Source of the DNA: Bacteroidaceae bacterium
GTDB taxonomy: Bacteria > Bacteroidota > Bacteroidia > Bacteroidales > CHK158-818
Reading direction: 5' to 3'
DNA length: 25,914 bases
Assembly (NCBI GenBank): GCA_017467745.1
Contig: JAFUKV010000266.1
Span: 1 to 25,914 of the forward strand
How positions within the stretch are numbered: the first letter of the stretch is position 1; each line of letters opens with the position of its first letter. The translations under genes were made by a program, and so were the position numbers. Under the pieces are notes generated by a model, which worked only from the letters and a program-made list of their open reading frames with translations, was not told where the DNA came from and did not search any database. Shown piece by piece: positions 1 through 7,487 of this stretch.

Positions 1-1284
1 ACGATGGAATGTATGTCTCGCGATGAAATGAGAAAAATCCAGAGCATACGTTTGAAACAAACAGTAGAAAGAGTATATCATAATTCTTCTTTTTATCGAA
101 AGAAAATGCAGGAGTTGGGGATAACTCCGAATGACATCAATTCAATAGACGATATAGTAAAACTTCCGTTTACCACCAAGCAGGATTTACGAGACAATTA
201 CCCTTTCGGATTGATGTCGTCTCCTATGTCGGAGATTGTACGTCTGCACGCTTCGTCCGGAACTACGGGTAAACCTATCGTAGTAGGATATACGCGCGGC
301 GATTTAGCAATATGGGCAGAAGTGGTAGCCCGTTGTTTGACGGCTTATGGAGTAACTAAAAACGATATTATACAAGTCTCTTACGGGTACGGATTGTTTA
401 CCGGCGGTTTAGGCGCGCATGGGGGTGTTGAAAACATTGGGGGAACGGTTATTCCGATGAGTAGCGGAAACACTCAAAAACAGATACAATTGATGCACGA
501 TTTCGGTGCGAACGGATTGGCTTGTACTCCGTCGTATGCTATGTATCTGGCCGAAACTATCCATGCGTCAGGAATTCCCTTAGAGGAATTTAAGTTGAGA
601 GTCGGAGCTTTCGGAGCGGAGCCGTGGTCGGAAAATATGCGGAAAGAGTTGGAGGAAAAACTGCGTATCAAGGCTTATGATATTTACGGATTGACGGAAA
701 TTTGCGGACCCGGTGTCGGTGGAGAATGCCAATGCCAAAACGGTACGCACTTGTGGGAAGATCATTTTTTCCCCGAAATCGTAGATCCGGTAACTCTCCA
801 ACCGGTTGCGCCCGGCGAAGAAGGAGAATTAGTCTTTACTACGTTAACGAAAGAGGGGATGCCTATGATACGTTATCGTACGCGCGATTTGACACACCTT
901 ATTTATGATAAATGCGAGTGCGGACGTACCGCAGTACGTATGGGACGTATTATGGGACGTAGCGATGATATGTTGATTATCAGGGGTGTGAATGTGTTTC
1001 CATCCCAAATAGAATCGGTTATCTTAGAATTACCGGAATTCGAGCCGCACTATTTAATTATCGTTGGTCGTGAAAATAATACCGATACGTTCCAAGTTCA
1101 GGTAGAGGTTCGTCAAGAATATTATTCGGATGAGATAAATCGAATGATAGAATTGAAGAAAAAAATCGGTCATCGTCTTCAAAGCGTTTTGGGTATCAGC
1201 GCCGATATAAAATTGGTAGAACCTCGTAGTATTGAACGAAGTCAAGGAAAGGCTAAACGTGTTATAGATAATCGGAAGTTATAA
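1..1284 (+). CDS. paaK: Phenylacetate-CoA ligase family protein (5' end cut by window)
   Basis: AMP-forming acyl-CoA ligase expected to activate phenylacetate or a related aryl acid (ATP + acid + CoA to aryl-CoA + AMP) in the cytoplasm. Visible from the Met at position 4: adenylate-forming motif SSGTTGKP (residues 84-91), the YGLTE motif (228-232), and the C-terminal hinge region with GRSDDMLIIRGVNVFP. A CECGRT cysteine pair precedes the hinge, as in PaaK-type enzymes. The frame is open through base 1 (codon ACG), and Bacteroidales homologues usually begin a few residues earlier, so the real start is probably outside the window; the ATG at 4 could serve but has no visible leader. It lies 19 bp before an ACT-domain gene. 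In many Bacteroidota the pair follows indolepyruvate:ferredoxin oxidoreductase genes, which would imply aromatic amino-acid fermentation; that neighbour is not visible here. Substrate is inferred from family only. Confidence 0.9.
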   Translation, partial: TMECMSRDEMRKIQSIRLKQTVERVYHNSSFYRKKMQELGITPNDINSIDDIVKLPFTTKQDLRDNYPFGLMSSPMSEIVRLHASSGTTGKPIVVGYTRGDLAIWAEVVARCLTAYGVTKNDIIQVSYGYGLFTGGLGAHGGVENIGGTVIPMSSGNTQKQIQLMHDFGANGLACTPSYAMYLAETIHASGIPLEEFKLRVGAFGAEPWSENMRKELEEKLRIKAYDIYGLTEICGPGVGGECQCQNGTHLWEDHFFPEIVDPVTLQPVAPGEEGELVFTTLTKEGMPMIRYRTRDLTHLIYDKCECGRTAVRMGRIMGRSDDMLIIRGVNVFPSQIESVILELPEFEPHYLIIVGRENNTDTFQVQVEVRQEYYSDEINRMIELKKKIGHRLQSVLGISADIKLVEPRSIERSQGKAKRVIDNRKL

Positions 1285-1303
1285 CCTTAAAAAAGAGAAC
1301 GCT

Positions 1304-1729
1304 ATGATAATAAAACAATTGTCTGTATTTTTAGAAAACAAGACGGGTCGTATTAACGATGTAATGACTATTTTAGGTAATGCCGGCATAAATTTATCTG
1401 CATTCAGTATGGCCGAAAATGCCGATTTCGGGATACTTAGAGTAATTGTTTCCGATCCGGAAAAAGCATTGTCTGTATTGAAAGACAATCAATTCGGAGT
1501 TACGTTGACCGATGTGGTATGTTTGCGTTGTCCTGATACGCCGGGTGCGTTGGCGAAAGCATTGAATTATTTGGCGGAAGCTAATGTATTTATTGAGTAT
1601 ATGTATGCTTTTTCGTCGGGCGATTCGGCAAATGTTATCATTCGTCCTAACGATATTGATATGTGTATAGAAGTGTTGCATCAACATAAGTTAGAGTTGA
1701 TAGGTGCTAATCGTTTTTATAAAATATAA
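1304..1729 (+). CDS. Tandem ACT-domain protein
   Basis: Small cytoplasmic protein (141 aa) made of two ACT folds, roughly residues 3-68 and 70-138. ACT domains bind amino acids and dimerise. The N-terminal half begins with IIKQLSVFLENKTGRI, the typical first strand and turn, and the second repeat contains CPDTPGALAKAL, the characteristic GALAK-type ligand loop. There is no attached catalytic domain, so a regulatory or amino-acid-sensing role is likely. The ATG at 1304 follows an A-rich leader with AAAAGAG, a plausible Bacteroidota ribosome site. The 19-bp gap to the CoA ligase gene and the hairpin just downstream suggest both are read from one transcript, so a link to aryl-acid or aromatic amino-acid metabolism is a reasonable inference. 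The ligand cannot be told from sequence. Confidence 0.85.
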   Translation: MIIKQLSVFLENKTGRINDVMTILGNAGINLSAFSMAENADFGILRVIVSDPEKALSVLKDNQFGVTLTDVVCLRCPDTPGALAKALNYLAEANVFIEYMYAFSSGDSANVIIRPNDIDMCIEVLHQHKLELIGANRFYKI

Positions 1730-1750
1730 ATTTTAAAGAGAGATTATCGG

Positions 1751-1798
1751 TCGTCCTCAAATTGCCTGTAAATTTGAGGACGATTTGGTGTTTATTTT
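1751..1798 (+). terminator. Intrinsic terminator after the ACT gene
   Basis: Arms at 1751-1763 and 1771-1783 are perfectly complementary over 13 bp around a 7-nt loop. A T-rich tract (TTTGGTGTTTATTTT) follows. It lies 21 bp after the ACT stop codon and before the hydrolase gene, so it most likely ends the CoA ligase-ACT transcript. Confidence 0.8.
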
Positions 1799-1813
1799 AA
1801 TCAAATTGTTTTT

Positions 1814-2620
1814 ATGCGAAATTTATTGCTCATATTGTGCCTGTTTGTTCCGGAAATCGTATTTTCTCAGAAAGAGTATTCTGAACAAAAAAACATCCCG
1901 TATCGGGCGCAATCGTCCGATGAATATGCCCGCGAGCGGTGTACGGTAGATGTATATTATCCGGCAGAAGAAAAAGACTATTCTACGGTAGTGTGGTTTC
2001 ATGGAGGCGGTTTGACTTCTGGCAGTAAGTTTATTCCTAATGAGTTGAAGAATAGTGGGCTTGCTGTGGTTGCGGTCAATTATAGACTTTTGCCGAATTG
2101 TTCTTTATCCGATTGTATAGACGATGCGGCAGCAGCGATAACTTGGACATTTCAAGAGATAGAAAAGTACGGGGGCAACAATCGTAAGATTTTTGTATCG
2201 GGGCATTCGGCTGGCGGGTATCTCACCGGTATGGTGGGACTGGATAAAAAATGGTTGGAAAAGTACAGTATAGACGCTGACTCTATTGCTGGTCTAATCC
2301 CTTTTAGCGGGCATGCGATAAGCCATTTTGCATACCGAGAAGCCAAAGGAATGAAATCAACACAACCAAGCATAGACGAATTTGCTCCGTTATATTATGT
2401 TCGTCCGGACGCGCCACCGTTAGTTATCGTTTCTGGCGACCGGGAGATGGAGATGCTTGGCCGATACGAAGAAAACGCCTATTTCTGGCGTATGATGAAA
2501 GTTGTGGGACATCCGTATGTTTATTTGTATGAATTAGACGGATATGATCACGGATCTATGGCGGCACCGGCGTTTCATATTCTGAAAAACCAGATAAAAG
2601 AGATATTAAAGAGGAAATAA
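1814..2620 (+). CDS. Secreted alpha/beta-hydrolase (esterase/lipase-like)
   Basis: Serine hydrolase of the alpha/beta fold, probably an esterase acting in the periplasm. An N-terminal signal peptide is visible (hydrophobic residues 3-18 ending VFSQ). The oxyanion-hole motif HGGG is at 63-66, and the nucleophile elbow GHSAGG puts the catalytic serine at S132. The likely acid is D209 in VSGDRE and the histidine H246 in DGYDHGSM, so the triad is complete. Length (268 aa) fits the hormone-sensitive-lipase/BD-FAE-like esterases of Bacteroidota. The ATG at 1814 lies 16 bp after the T-rich tail of the preceding terminator, so it should have its own promoter, but I see no convincing TAnnTTTG box. Its stop is only 6 bp from the end of a convergent small gene. 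Substrate unknown; acyl or acetyl esters on polysaccharides would be a guess. Confidence 0.85.
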   Translation: MRNLLLILCLFVPEIVFSQKEYSEQKNIPYRAQSSDEYARERCTVDVYYPAEEKDYSTVVWFHGGGLTSGSKFIPNELKNSGLAVVAVNYRLLPNCSLSDCIDDAAAAITWTFQEIEKYGGNNRKIFVSGHSAGGYLTGMVGLDKKWLEKYSIDADSIAGLIPFSGHAISHFAYREAKGMKSTQPSIDEFAPLYYVRPDAPPLVIVSGDREMEMLGRYEENAYFWRMMKVVGHPYVYLYELDGYDHGSMAAPAFHILKNQIKEILKRK

Positions 2621-2626
2621 AGGGTA

Positions 2627-2995
2627 CTATATCCAATTCATAGAAGTATAATAACGCGAGAGATGCTCTATTGCATATTGCAAATCTTTGTGCAATGAGT
2701 GTGTCATTTCGTGAATCCGAATACGGGAATCTCTATTCATTTTATGGATTAAATAATTGGAAAATAGTTCGGTTTTTTGAGTGTCGTTGAGAGCGGTATC
2801 GAAACCGATAGTTATGCTATCATCGTGTTTTATCACGTATCCGAAAATTTTGTCCGATATAATATTCCCGTTTTTGTCTTTTTTTATCGCTTTTATCTCG
2901 TAGTGATAATCTTTATCTATTGTAACTTGACAAGGAGGTACTGTCGATTTCAGTATCTCCCGAATTTCATTAAATGCAGTATCTACAACTTTCAA
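2627..2995 (-). CDS. Hypothetical protein, 122 aa
   Basis: I do not recognise this protein. It has no signal peptide, no membrane segment and a mix of charged and hydrophobic residues, ending in an aromatic-rich tail (SRYYTSMNWI). A segment HEMTHSLHKD (residues 94-103) carries three histidines and a glutamate, but the spacing does not match the HExxH protease motif. No ATG is available: the frame opens after a TAG at 3023-3025, and the best start is TTG at 2993-2995, 17 bp after the Bax inhibitor stop codon. The position directly behind that gene on the same strand suggests co-transcription. A convergent hydrolase gene ends 6 bp away. The ORF fills an otherwise empty gap, which favours it being real, but the weak start keeps confidence moderate. 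Confidence 0.5.
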   Translation of the reverse strand: MKVVDTAFNEIREILKSTVPPCQVTIDKDYHYEIKAIKKDKNGNIISDKIFGYVIKHDDSITIGFDTALNDTQKTELFSNYLIHKMNRDSRIRIHEMTHSLHKDLQYAIEHLSRYYTSMNWI

Positions 2996-3012
2996 ATCTA
3001 TTGTTTTTGAAA

Positions 3013-3720
3013 TTAAGACCTTCTACCGCTTACACCTAACAGTAAAAAGAATATATTGATAAAATCCAGATAAAGAGTAAGCGCTCCGATAACGCCGGCT
3101 TTCATGTAATTAGTATCTAAATTTTCGGCTGATTCGCCTATCTGTTTTAATCGTTGGGTGTCATATGCCGTTAATCCTACGAAAATAAAAATTCCGATAA
3201 TGGATATTACCCAGTAAACCGTACTGTTAAACCAAAAAATATTGATAAAGAATGCAATGACTAATCCGATTAGCGCCATAGATAACAGATTGCCGAATTT
3301 TGTCAAATCGCTTTTGGTATAATAGCCGTAAATGCTCATCAAGCCGAACATCAATGCGGCGATAAATAGAGCGTAGCCTACGGAGCTGGCTGTATAAAGG
3401 GCGATAATCGCCGATAGTGTTATTCCATTCAATGCCGAATATGCCAGAAACATAGTAATGGCAGTTGTCAAAGACATTCGGTTGATGCTGGATACCAATA
3501 TAAAAACCAATGCCAGTTCAGCGACAATAAGCCCCATAAAAGCCCAGTTGCTTTGTCTTAAATAGGTTAGGAATTGCTGGTTTGAATAGATAAATATCGC
3601 TATTATTCCGGTTAAAGCTAAACCTATTGTCATCCACCTGTATACCCAAACTAAAAATTTACGTTGTGCTGCAACTTCTTGAAAGTAGGCCTGAGCTTGT
3701 GTACTGTATCCTTTTTCCAT
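3013..3720 (-). CDS. Bax inhibitor-1/YccA family membrane protein
   Basis: Polytopic inner-membrane protein of 235 aa in the BI-1 (TMBIM/UPF0005) superfamily. About seven hydrophobic helices are visible, from GLALTGIIAIFIYS (residues 33-46) to LTLYLDFINIFFLLLGV near the C-terminus. The sequence GLTAYDTQRLKQIGE before the last helix is the most diagnostic family block, and its Asp matches the acidic residue implicated in pH-sensitive calcium leak in the bacterial homologue BsYetJ. Bacterial members are linked to calcium leak or membrane-protease control (E. coli YccA inhibits FtsH), so the exact role here is not determined. The ATG at 3720 gives the usual hydrophilic N-terminus with a Gln/Ala-rich stretch. 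A small unknown gene follows 17 bp downstream on the same strand. The 191-bp gap upstream is shared with the divergent GH43 gene. Confidence 0.9.
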   Translation of the reverse strand: MEKGYSTQAQAYFQEVAAQRKFLVWVYRWMTIGLALTGIIAIFIYSNQQFLTYLRQSNWAFMGLIVAELALVFILVSSINRMSLTTAITMFLAYSALNGITLSAIIALYTASSVGYALFIAALMFGLMSIYGYYTKSDLTKFGNLLSMALIGLVIAFFINIFWFNSTVYWVISIIGIFIFVGLTAYDTQRLKQIGESAENLDTNYMKAGVIGALTLYLDFINIFFLLLGVSGRRS

Positions 3721-3866
3721 AATCGTTTTTTTATTGTTATTAATTAATACAGATAGAGTATCATTTTGTTCGGTATATGTAGAAACTTTAAGATATATAA
3801 ATATAAAACACTTTCAGGATGTGTATATTTGCTTTCTATAAAAGAAAGATAATTAGATGAAATGAT

Positions 3867-3874
3867 TATTTTTG
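3867..3874 (+). promoter_or_regulatory. Possible Bacteroidota -7 box for the GH43 gene
   Basis: TATTTTTG matches TAnnTTTG and lies 37 bp before the GH43 start codon, leaving a leader of roughly 30 nt. No TTTG -33 element stands at the usual 19-21 bp spacing. A second match, TATATTTG, is at 3824-3831. Either could be used, and the AT-rich context makes chance matches easy. Confidence 0.35.
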
Positions 3875-3911
3875 TGTCGATAAAAAAGCCATAAAAGTAA
3901 TTTAATCTATT

Positions 3912-4874
3912 ATGAAAAAATATAGTGTGTATTTCTTTCTGTTAGCCGTTTTTTGCGCTTGTAGCGTCGGAAAACAACCTGTTTCATCGCAAAATAAAGT
4001 CCCGTTTGGAGATCCTTTTATCATGTTGTATAATGATACATATTATGCCTATGGAACACATTCTGATAGCGGTATAGAGGTTTATGTTTCTAAAAATCTG
4101 AAAGAGTGGCATTATCCGGACGGGAAAGAGGCGCCTTATTTGGCGTTGCGAAAAGAAGATGTTTGGGGTGGAAAATGGTTTTGGGCTCCTGAGGTATATC
4201 ACGTAAATGGGAAATTCTATATGTATTTTTCCGCTAACGAGCATATCTGCGTAGCTACGTCCGACTCTCCGTTGGGTCCGTTTGTTCAAGAGGAAAAGAA
4301 ACCCATGATAGAGGGCGAAAAATGTATAGATAACTCATTGTTTATAGATGACGATGGGAAAGCGTATCTCTTTTTTGATCGTTTTAACGATGGTTTGAAT
4401 ATATGGGTAGCAGAACTGGAAAAAGATTTGATAACTATAAAACCGGAAACTATGCACGCTTGCATACATGTTTCTCAGAAATGGGAGGAAGTATGGCCGC
4501 GTGTTAATGAAGGCCCCTTTGTTATTAAACACAACGGAGTGTATTATATGACTTATTCAGCCAATAGTTATGAAAGCCCGTTTTATGGAATAGGATGCGC
4601 AACCGCCACTGATATTATGGGCGCATGGACTAAGTATGAACATAACCCGTTGTTGCAAAAGCCGGGAAATCTGAACGGAATAGGGCATAGCGCGTTTTTC
4701 AAAGATAAAAAAGGAAAGCTGAGAATCGTTTTTCATGCGCATAATAGCCAAACATCCATACATCCTCGCCACATGTATATAAGTACGGCATCATTCAAGA
4801 AGCAAAAAAATGCGCCCGATGTTTTGGTTATAGATTCTGCCTATATGACCCCTGTTCTGAGAAAAAGTAAGTAA
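3912..4874 (+). CDS. Glycoside hydrolase family 43 lipoprotein
   Basis: Predicted five-bladed beta-propeller glycosidase of GH43 (arabinofuranosidase/xylosidase-type activities). The three catalytic acids are in place: D34 in PFGDPF near the N-terminus (base), D140 in CIDNSLF (pKa modulator) and E200 in VNEGPF (proton donor). WAPEVYHVNGKFYMYFSA (91-108) is another family block. The N-terminus is a lipoprotein signal with two close cysteines (C15, C17); C17 in FCAC is the likelier lipidated residue. No acidic export signal follows it, which would favour the periplasmic face rather than the cell surface. Length (320 aa) is a catalytic domain alone with no carbohydrate-binding module. No SusC/SusD pair or other carbohydrate genes are adjacent, so this is a stand-alone enzyme rather than part of a visible polysaccharide utilisation locus. 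Exact substrate unresolved. Confidence 0.88.
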   Translation: MKKYSVYFFLLAVFCACSVGKQPVSSQNKVPFGDPFIMLYNDTYYAYGTHSDSGIEVYVSKNLKEWHYPDGKEAPYLALRKEDVWGGKWFWAPEVYHVNGKFYMYFSANEHICVATSDSPLGPFVQEEKKPMIEGEKCIDNSLFIDDDGKAYLFFDRFNDGLNIWVAELEKDLITIKPETMHACIHVSQKWEEVWPRVNEGPFVIKHNGVYYMTYSANSYESPFYGIGCATATDIMGAWTKYEHNPLLQKPGNLNGIGHSAFFKDKKGKLRIVFHAHNSQTSIHPRHMYISTASFKKQKNAPDVLVIDSAYMTPVLRKSK

Positions 4875-4902
4875 AAATTAAATTGTATGTATTGAATAAA
4901 AA

Positions 4903-4965
4903 GGGTTATCCCTGAGTCTTTTGTTGCTTTACGCTATTTTTAGCTCTTTATCTCGGGGTATAACC
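4903..4965. repeat. Imperfect inverted repeat between GH43 and mutS2
   Basis: GGGTTATCCCTGAG (4903-4916) is nearly complementary to CTCGGGGTATAACC (4952-4965), with one G-T pair and one extra base, around a 35-nt T-rich spacer. It begins 28 bp after the GH43 stop and ends 18 bp before the mutS2 -7 box. It could act as a long-loop terminator for GH43 (T-rich sequence follows) or as an operator-like site; the sequence does not decide. Confidence 0.4.
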
Positions 4966-4983
4966 ATTCTCATTTTTATTCGT

Positions 4984-4991
4984 TATCTTTG
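4984..4991 (+). promoter_or_regulatory. Promoter -7 element of mutS2
   Basis: TATCTTTG matches the Bacteroidota consensus TAnnTTTG exactly, followed by C as is common. It sits 24 bp before the GTG start of mutS2, so the transcript would begin about 10-17 nt before the gene. No clear TTTG -33 element lies at the expected distance, which is tolerated in this phylum. Confidence 0.6.
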
Positions 4992-5015
4992 CGACCTAAA
5001 TAAAGAACGATAAAA

Positions 5016-7487
5016 GTGATATATCCCACAAATTTTGAACAAAAAACAGGATTCGATAAGATAAAGGGCCTTATCGTTGCCAAATGTTTGAGTAGTTTAG
5101 GAGTAGAACGTGTAGAAAGTATATCTTTTACTGATAATTACGATATTTTAAATACATGGTTGCATCAAACGGAAGAGTTTGTGCGTATCATGCAAGAAGA
5201 GGATGAATTTCCGGCAAATTATTTCTTTGATGTTCGTCCGGCATTGAAAAAAATCCGGGTAGAAGGAACGTATTTAGATGAGACGGAATTGTTCGATTTG
5301 AGACGCTCGTTAGATACTATCCGTCTGATTGTCCGTTTCTTTCATCAGGAAGAAGCGGATAATACTCCGTATCCGTATTTGCAGGCATTAGCCGGAGATG
5401 TTGCGGTTTTTCCTCAACAGATAGCGGCAATCGATAAAATTCTCGATAAGTTCGGAAAAATAAAAGATAGCGCATCACCCGAGTTACAGAAAATACGGCG
5501 GGAGATAACATCGGTTTTTGCCGGTATATCAAAAAATCTGAATAACATTTTGCGTTCAGCTCAGAGCGAGGGCATTGTAGATAAAGATGTTGCGCCTACT
5601 ATGCGCGACGGACGTTTAGTTATACCGGTAGCTCCGGCGTACAAGCGAAAAATAAGGGGCATTGTTCATGATGAGTCGGCCAGCGGGAAAACTGTATTTA
5701 TCGAGCCGGCAGAGGTAGTAGAAGCTAATAACCGGGTAAGGGAGTTAGAGAGCGAAGAACGCCGTGAGATTATACGTATATTGACGTCGTTTACTGATCA
5801 GTTGCGTCCTGTAATTGAAGATATTTTCTATTCGTACGAGTTTTTATCCGATATAGATTTTATTAGAGCAAAAGCCTTGTTCGCTTTGCAGATAAACGCA
5901 ATATTGCCTGTGGTGGAAAATATTCCGCAAGTAGATTGGGTGCAGGCCATACATCCGTTGTTGTTTCTTTCGTTGCAAAAACAAGATAAGAAGGTTGTTC
6001 CTTTGGATATAACTTTGCAGGCGGATAAACGCATTTTGTTGATATCCGGACCTAATGCCGGAGGAAAATCCGTTTGTCTGAAAACCGTAGGACTACTGCA
6101 ATATATGGTACAATGCGGGCTATTGATTCCGTTGCGAGAAAATTCGCGGGTGGGAATTTTTAAGGACATCTTTATTGATATAGGCGATGAGCAGTCTATT
6201 GAGAACGATTTAAGTACATATAGTTCTCATTTGACTAATATGAAATATTTCATTCGAAATTGTTCTGACCGTTCCATTTTGTTAATAGATGAGTTCGGCA
6301 GCGGGACAGAACCACAGATTGGTGGTGCAATGGCAGAAGCTCTGTTAGATAGATTCAATAGGCGGGGAGTTTTCGGTGTTATAACTACGCACTATCAAAA
6401 TCTGAAACATTTTGCCGAAGACACCGTCGGTATAGTGAACGGTGCGATGTTGTACGATAGACATCAAATGCAACCGTTGTTTAGGTTGTCGATAGGTAAT
6501 CCGGGCAGTTCTTTCGCTATTGAGATAGCTCGTAAGATAGGTTTGCCGGAGGATGTTATAGCGGAGGCGTCCGAAAAAGTGGGTTCCGATTATATAGATA
6601 TGGATAAATATCTGCAAGATATTGTCAGAGATAAGCGTTATTGGGAAAATAAGCGTCAGAATATACGTTTGAAAGAAAAACGGCTTGAAGAGCTTTCCGC
6701 CCGATATGAAAAGGATTTGAAAGAATTGGACGAGCAGCGGAAGGTGTGGATGAAAAAAGCGAAGTCTGAGGCCGAAACGGTTTTGCAACAGGCAAATGCT
6801 CAAATTGAGAATACGATTCGTCAAATCAAGGAGGCTCAGGCGGAGAAAGAAAAAACCCGCGCAGTTCGTCAAGATTTTGAGGCATTTAAACGATCGATAA
6901 CGGAGAATGAAAGTTTCTCGGAAGATAAAATTACTCGAAAAATAAGACAGATTCAAGAACGGGAACAACGGAAAAAACAGAAACCGAAAAATCAGGAAAA
7001 GAACGTTTGGAAACCCGAAGTGATAGAATCGGGCGATTTTGTTCGTATTAAAGGGCAAAATTCAATAGGTGAAGTTGCCGAAATACAAGGTAAGAACGCT
7101 ATCGTGATTTTCGGTATGCTTAAATCTTCCGTTAAATTGGATTTATTGGAGAAAGTCAGCAAAAACCAGATAAAAAAAATACAACCTAAAACAACCTTTA
7201 TCAGCGAGCAGACCGCCGATGATATGAGAGAGCGCAAATTGAATTTCAAGCAAGAGATAGATGTGCGCGGTATGCGTGGCGATGAGGCTTTACAGGCAGT
7301 AACTTATTTTATTGATGACGCTATTTTAGTGGGAGTAGCCCGAGTGCGCATTTTACACGGAACCGGTACAGGCATATTGCGGCAATTGATCCGGCAGTAT
7401 TTGAAAACAGTACCGGGAGTAGTTCATTTCCAAGATGAACATGTACAATTTGGCGGCGCGGGCATTACGGTAATAGAACTGGCGTAA
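5016..7487 (+). CDS. mutS2: Endonuclease MutS2 (MutS family ATPase with Smr domain)
   Basis: Cytoplasmic DNA- or ribosome-acting ATPase of 823 aa. MutS2 suppresses homologous recombination in some bacteria and rescues collided ribosomes in Bacillus; it is not the mismatch-recognition MutS. Domains in order: MutS core/clamp helices (about 1-320), ATPase with Walker A GPNAGGKS (345-352) and Walker B ILLIDEFGSGTEPQ, an H-loop ITTHYQNLKHFA, a long charged coiled coil (about 520-650), and a C-terminal Smr nuclease domain with IDVRGM (748-753) and HGTGTG (781-786). Length is typical. The start is GTG at 5016; homologues share the opening IYPTNFEQKTGFDKI, and no ATG is positioned better. A good -7 box lies just upstream. 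Its 3' end overlaps a convergent methyltransferase ORF by 64 bp. Confidence 0.96.
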   Translation: MIYPTNFEQKTGFDKIKGLIVAKCLSSLGVERVESISFTDNYDILNTWLHQTEEFVRIMQEEDEFPANYFFDVRPALKKIRVEGTYLDETELFDLRRSLDTIRLIVRFFHQEEADNTPYPYLQALAGDVAVFPQQIAAIDKILDKFGKIKDSASPELQKIRREITSVFAGISKNLNNILRSAQSEGIVDKDVAPTMRDGRLVIPVAPAYKRKIRGIVHDESASGKTVFIEPAEVVEANNRVRELESEERREIIRILTSFTDQLRPVIEDIFYSYEFLSDIDFIRAKALFALQINAILPVVENIPQVDWVQAIHPLLFLSLQKQDKKVVPLDITLQADKRILLISGPNAGGKSVCLKTVGLLQYMVQCGLLIPLRENSRVGIFKDIFIDIGDEQSIENDLSTYSSHLTNMKYFIRNCSDRSILLIDEFGSGTEPQIGGAMAEALLDRFNRRGVFGVITTHYQNLKHFAEDTVGIVNGAMLYDRHQMQPLFRLSIGNPGSSFAIEIARKIGLPEDVIAEASEKVGSDYIDMDKYLQDIVRDKRYWENKRQNIRLKEKRLEELSARYEKDLKELDEQRKVWMKKAKSEAETVLQQANAQIENTIRQIKEAQAEKEKTRAVRQDFEAFKRSITENESFSEDKITRKIRQIQEREQRKKQKPKNQEKNVWKPEVIESGDFVRIKGQNSIGEVAEIQGKNAIVIFGMLKSSVKLDLLEKVSKNQIKKIQPKTTFISEQTADDMRERKLNFKQEIDVRGMRGDEALQAVTYFIDDAILVGVARVRILHGTGTGILRQLIRQYLKTVPGVVHFQDEHVQFGGAGITVIELA

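Noticed and set aside
2921..2955. Candidate zinc protease in the small gene at 2627-2995
   Set aside because: The HEMTHSLH stretch (encoded elsewhere in that gene) lacks HExxH spacing: glutamate is followed by two residues before a single His, with no second conserved ligand.
6345..7058. Minus-strand frame of 237 codons opposite mutS2
   Set aside because: It is Phe/Leu-rich from reversing the Lys/Glu-rich coiled coil of MutS2; no independent support.
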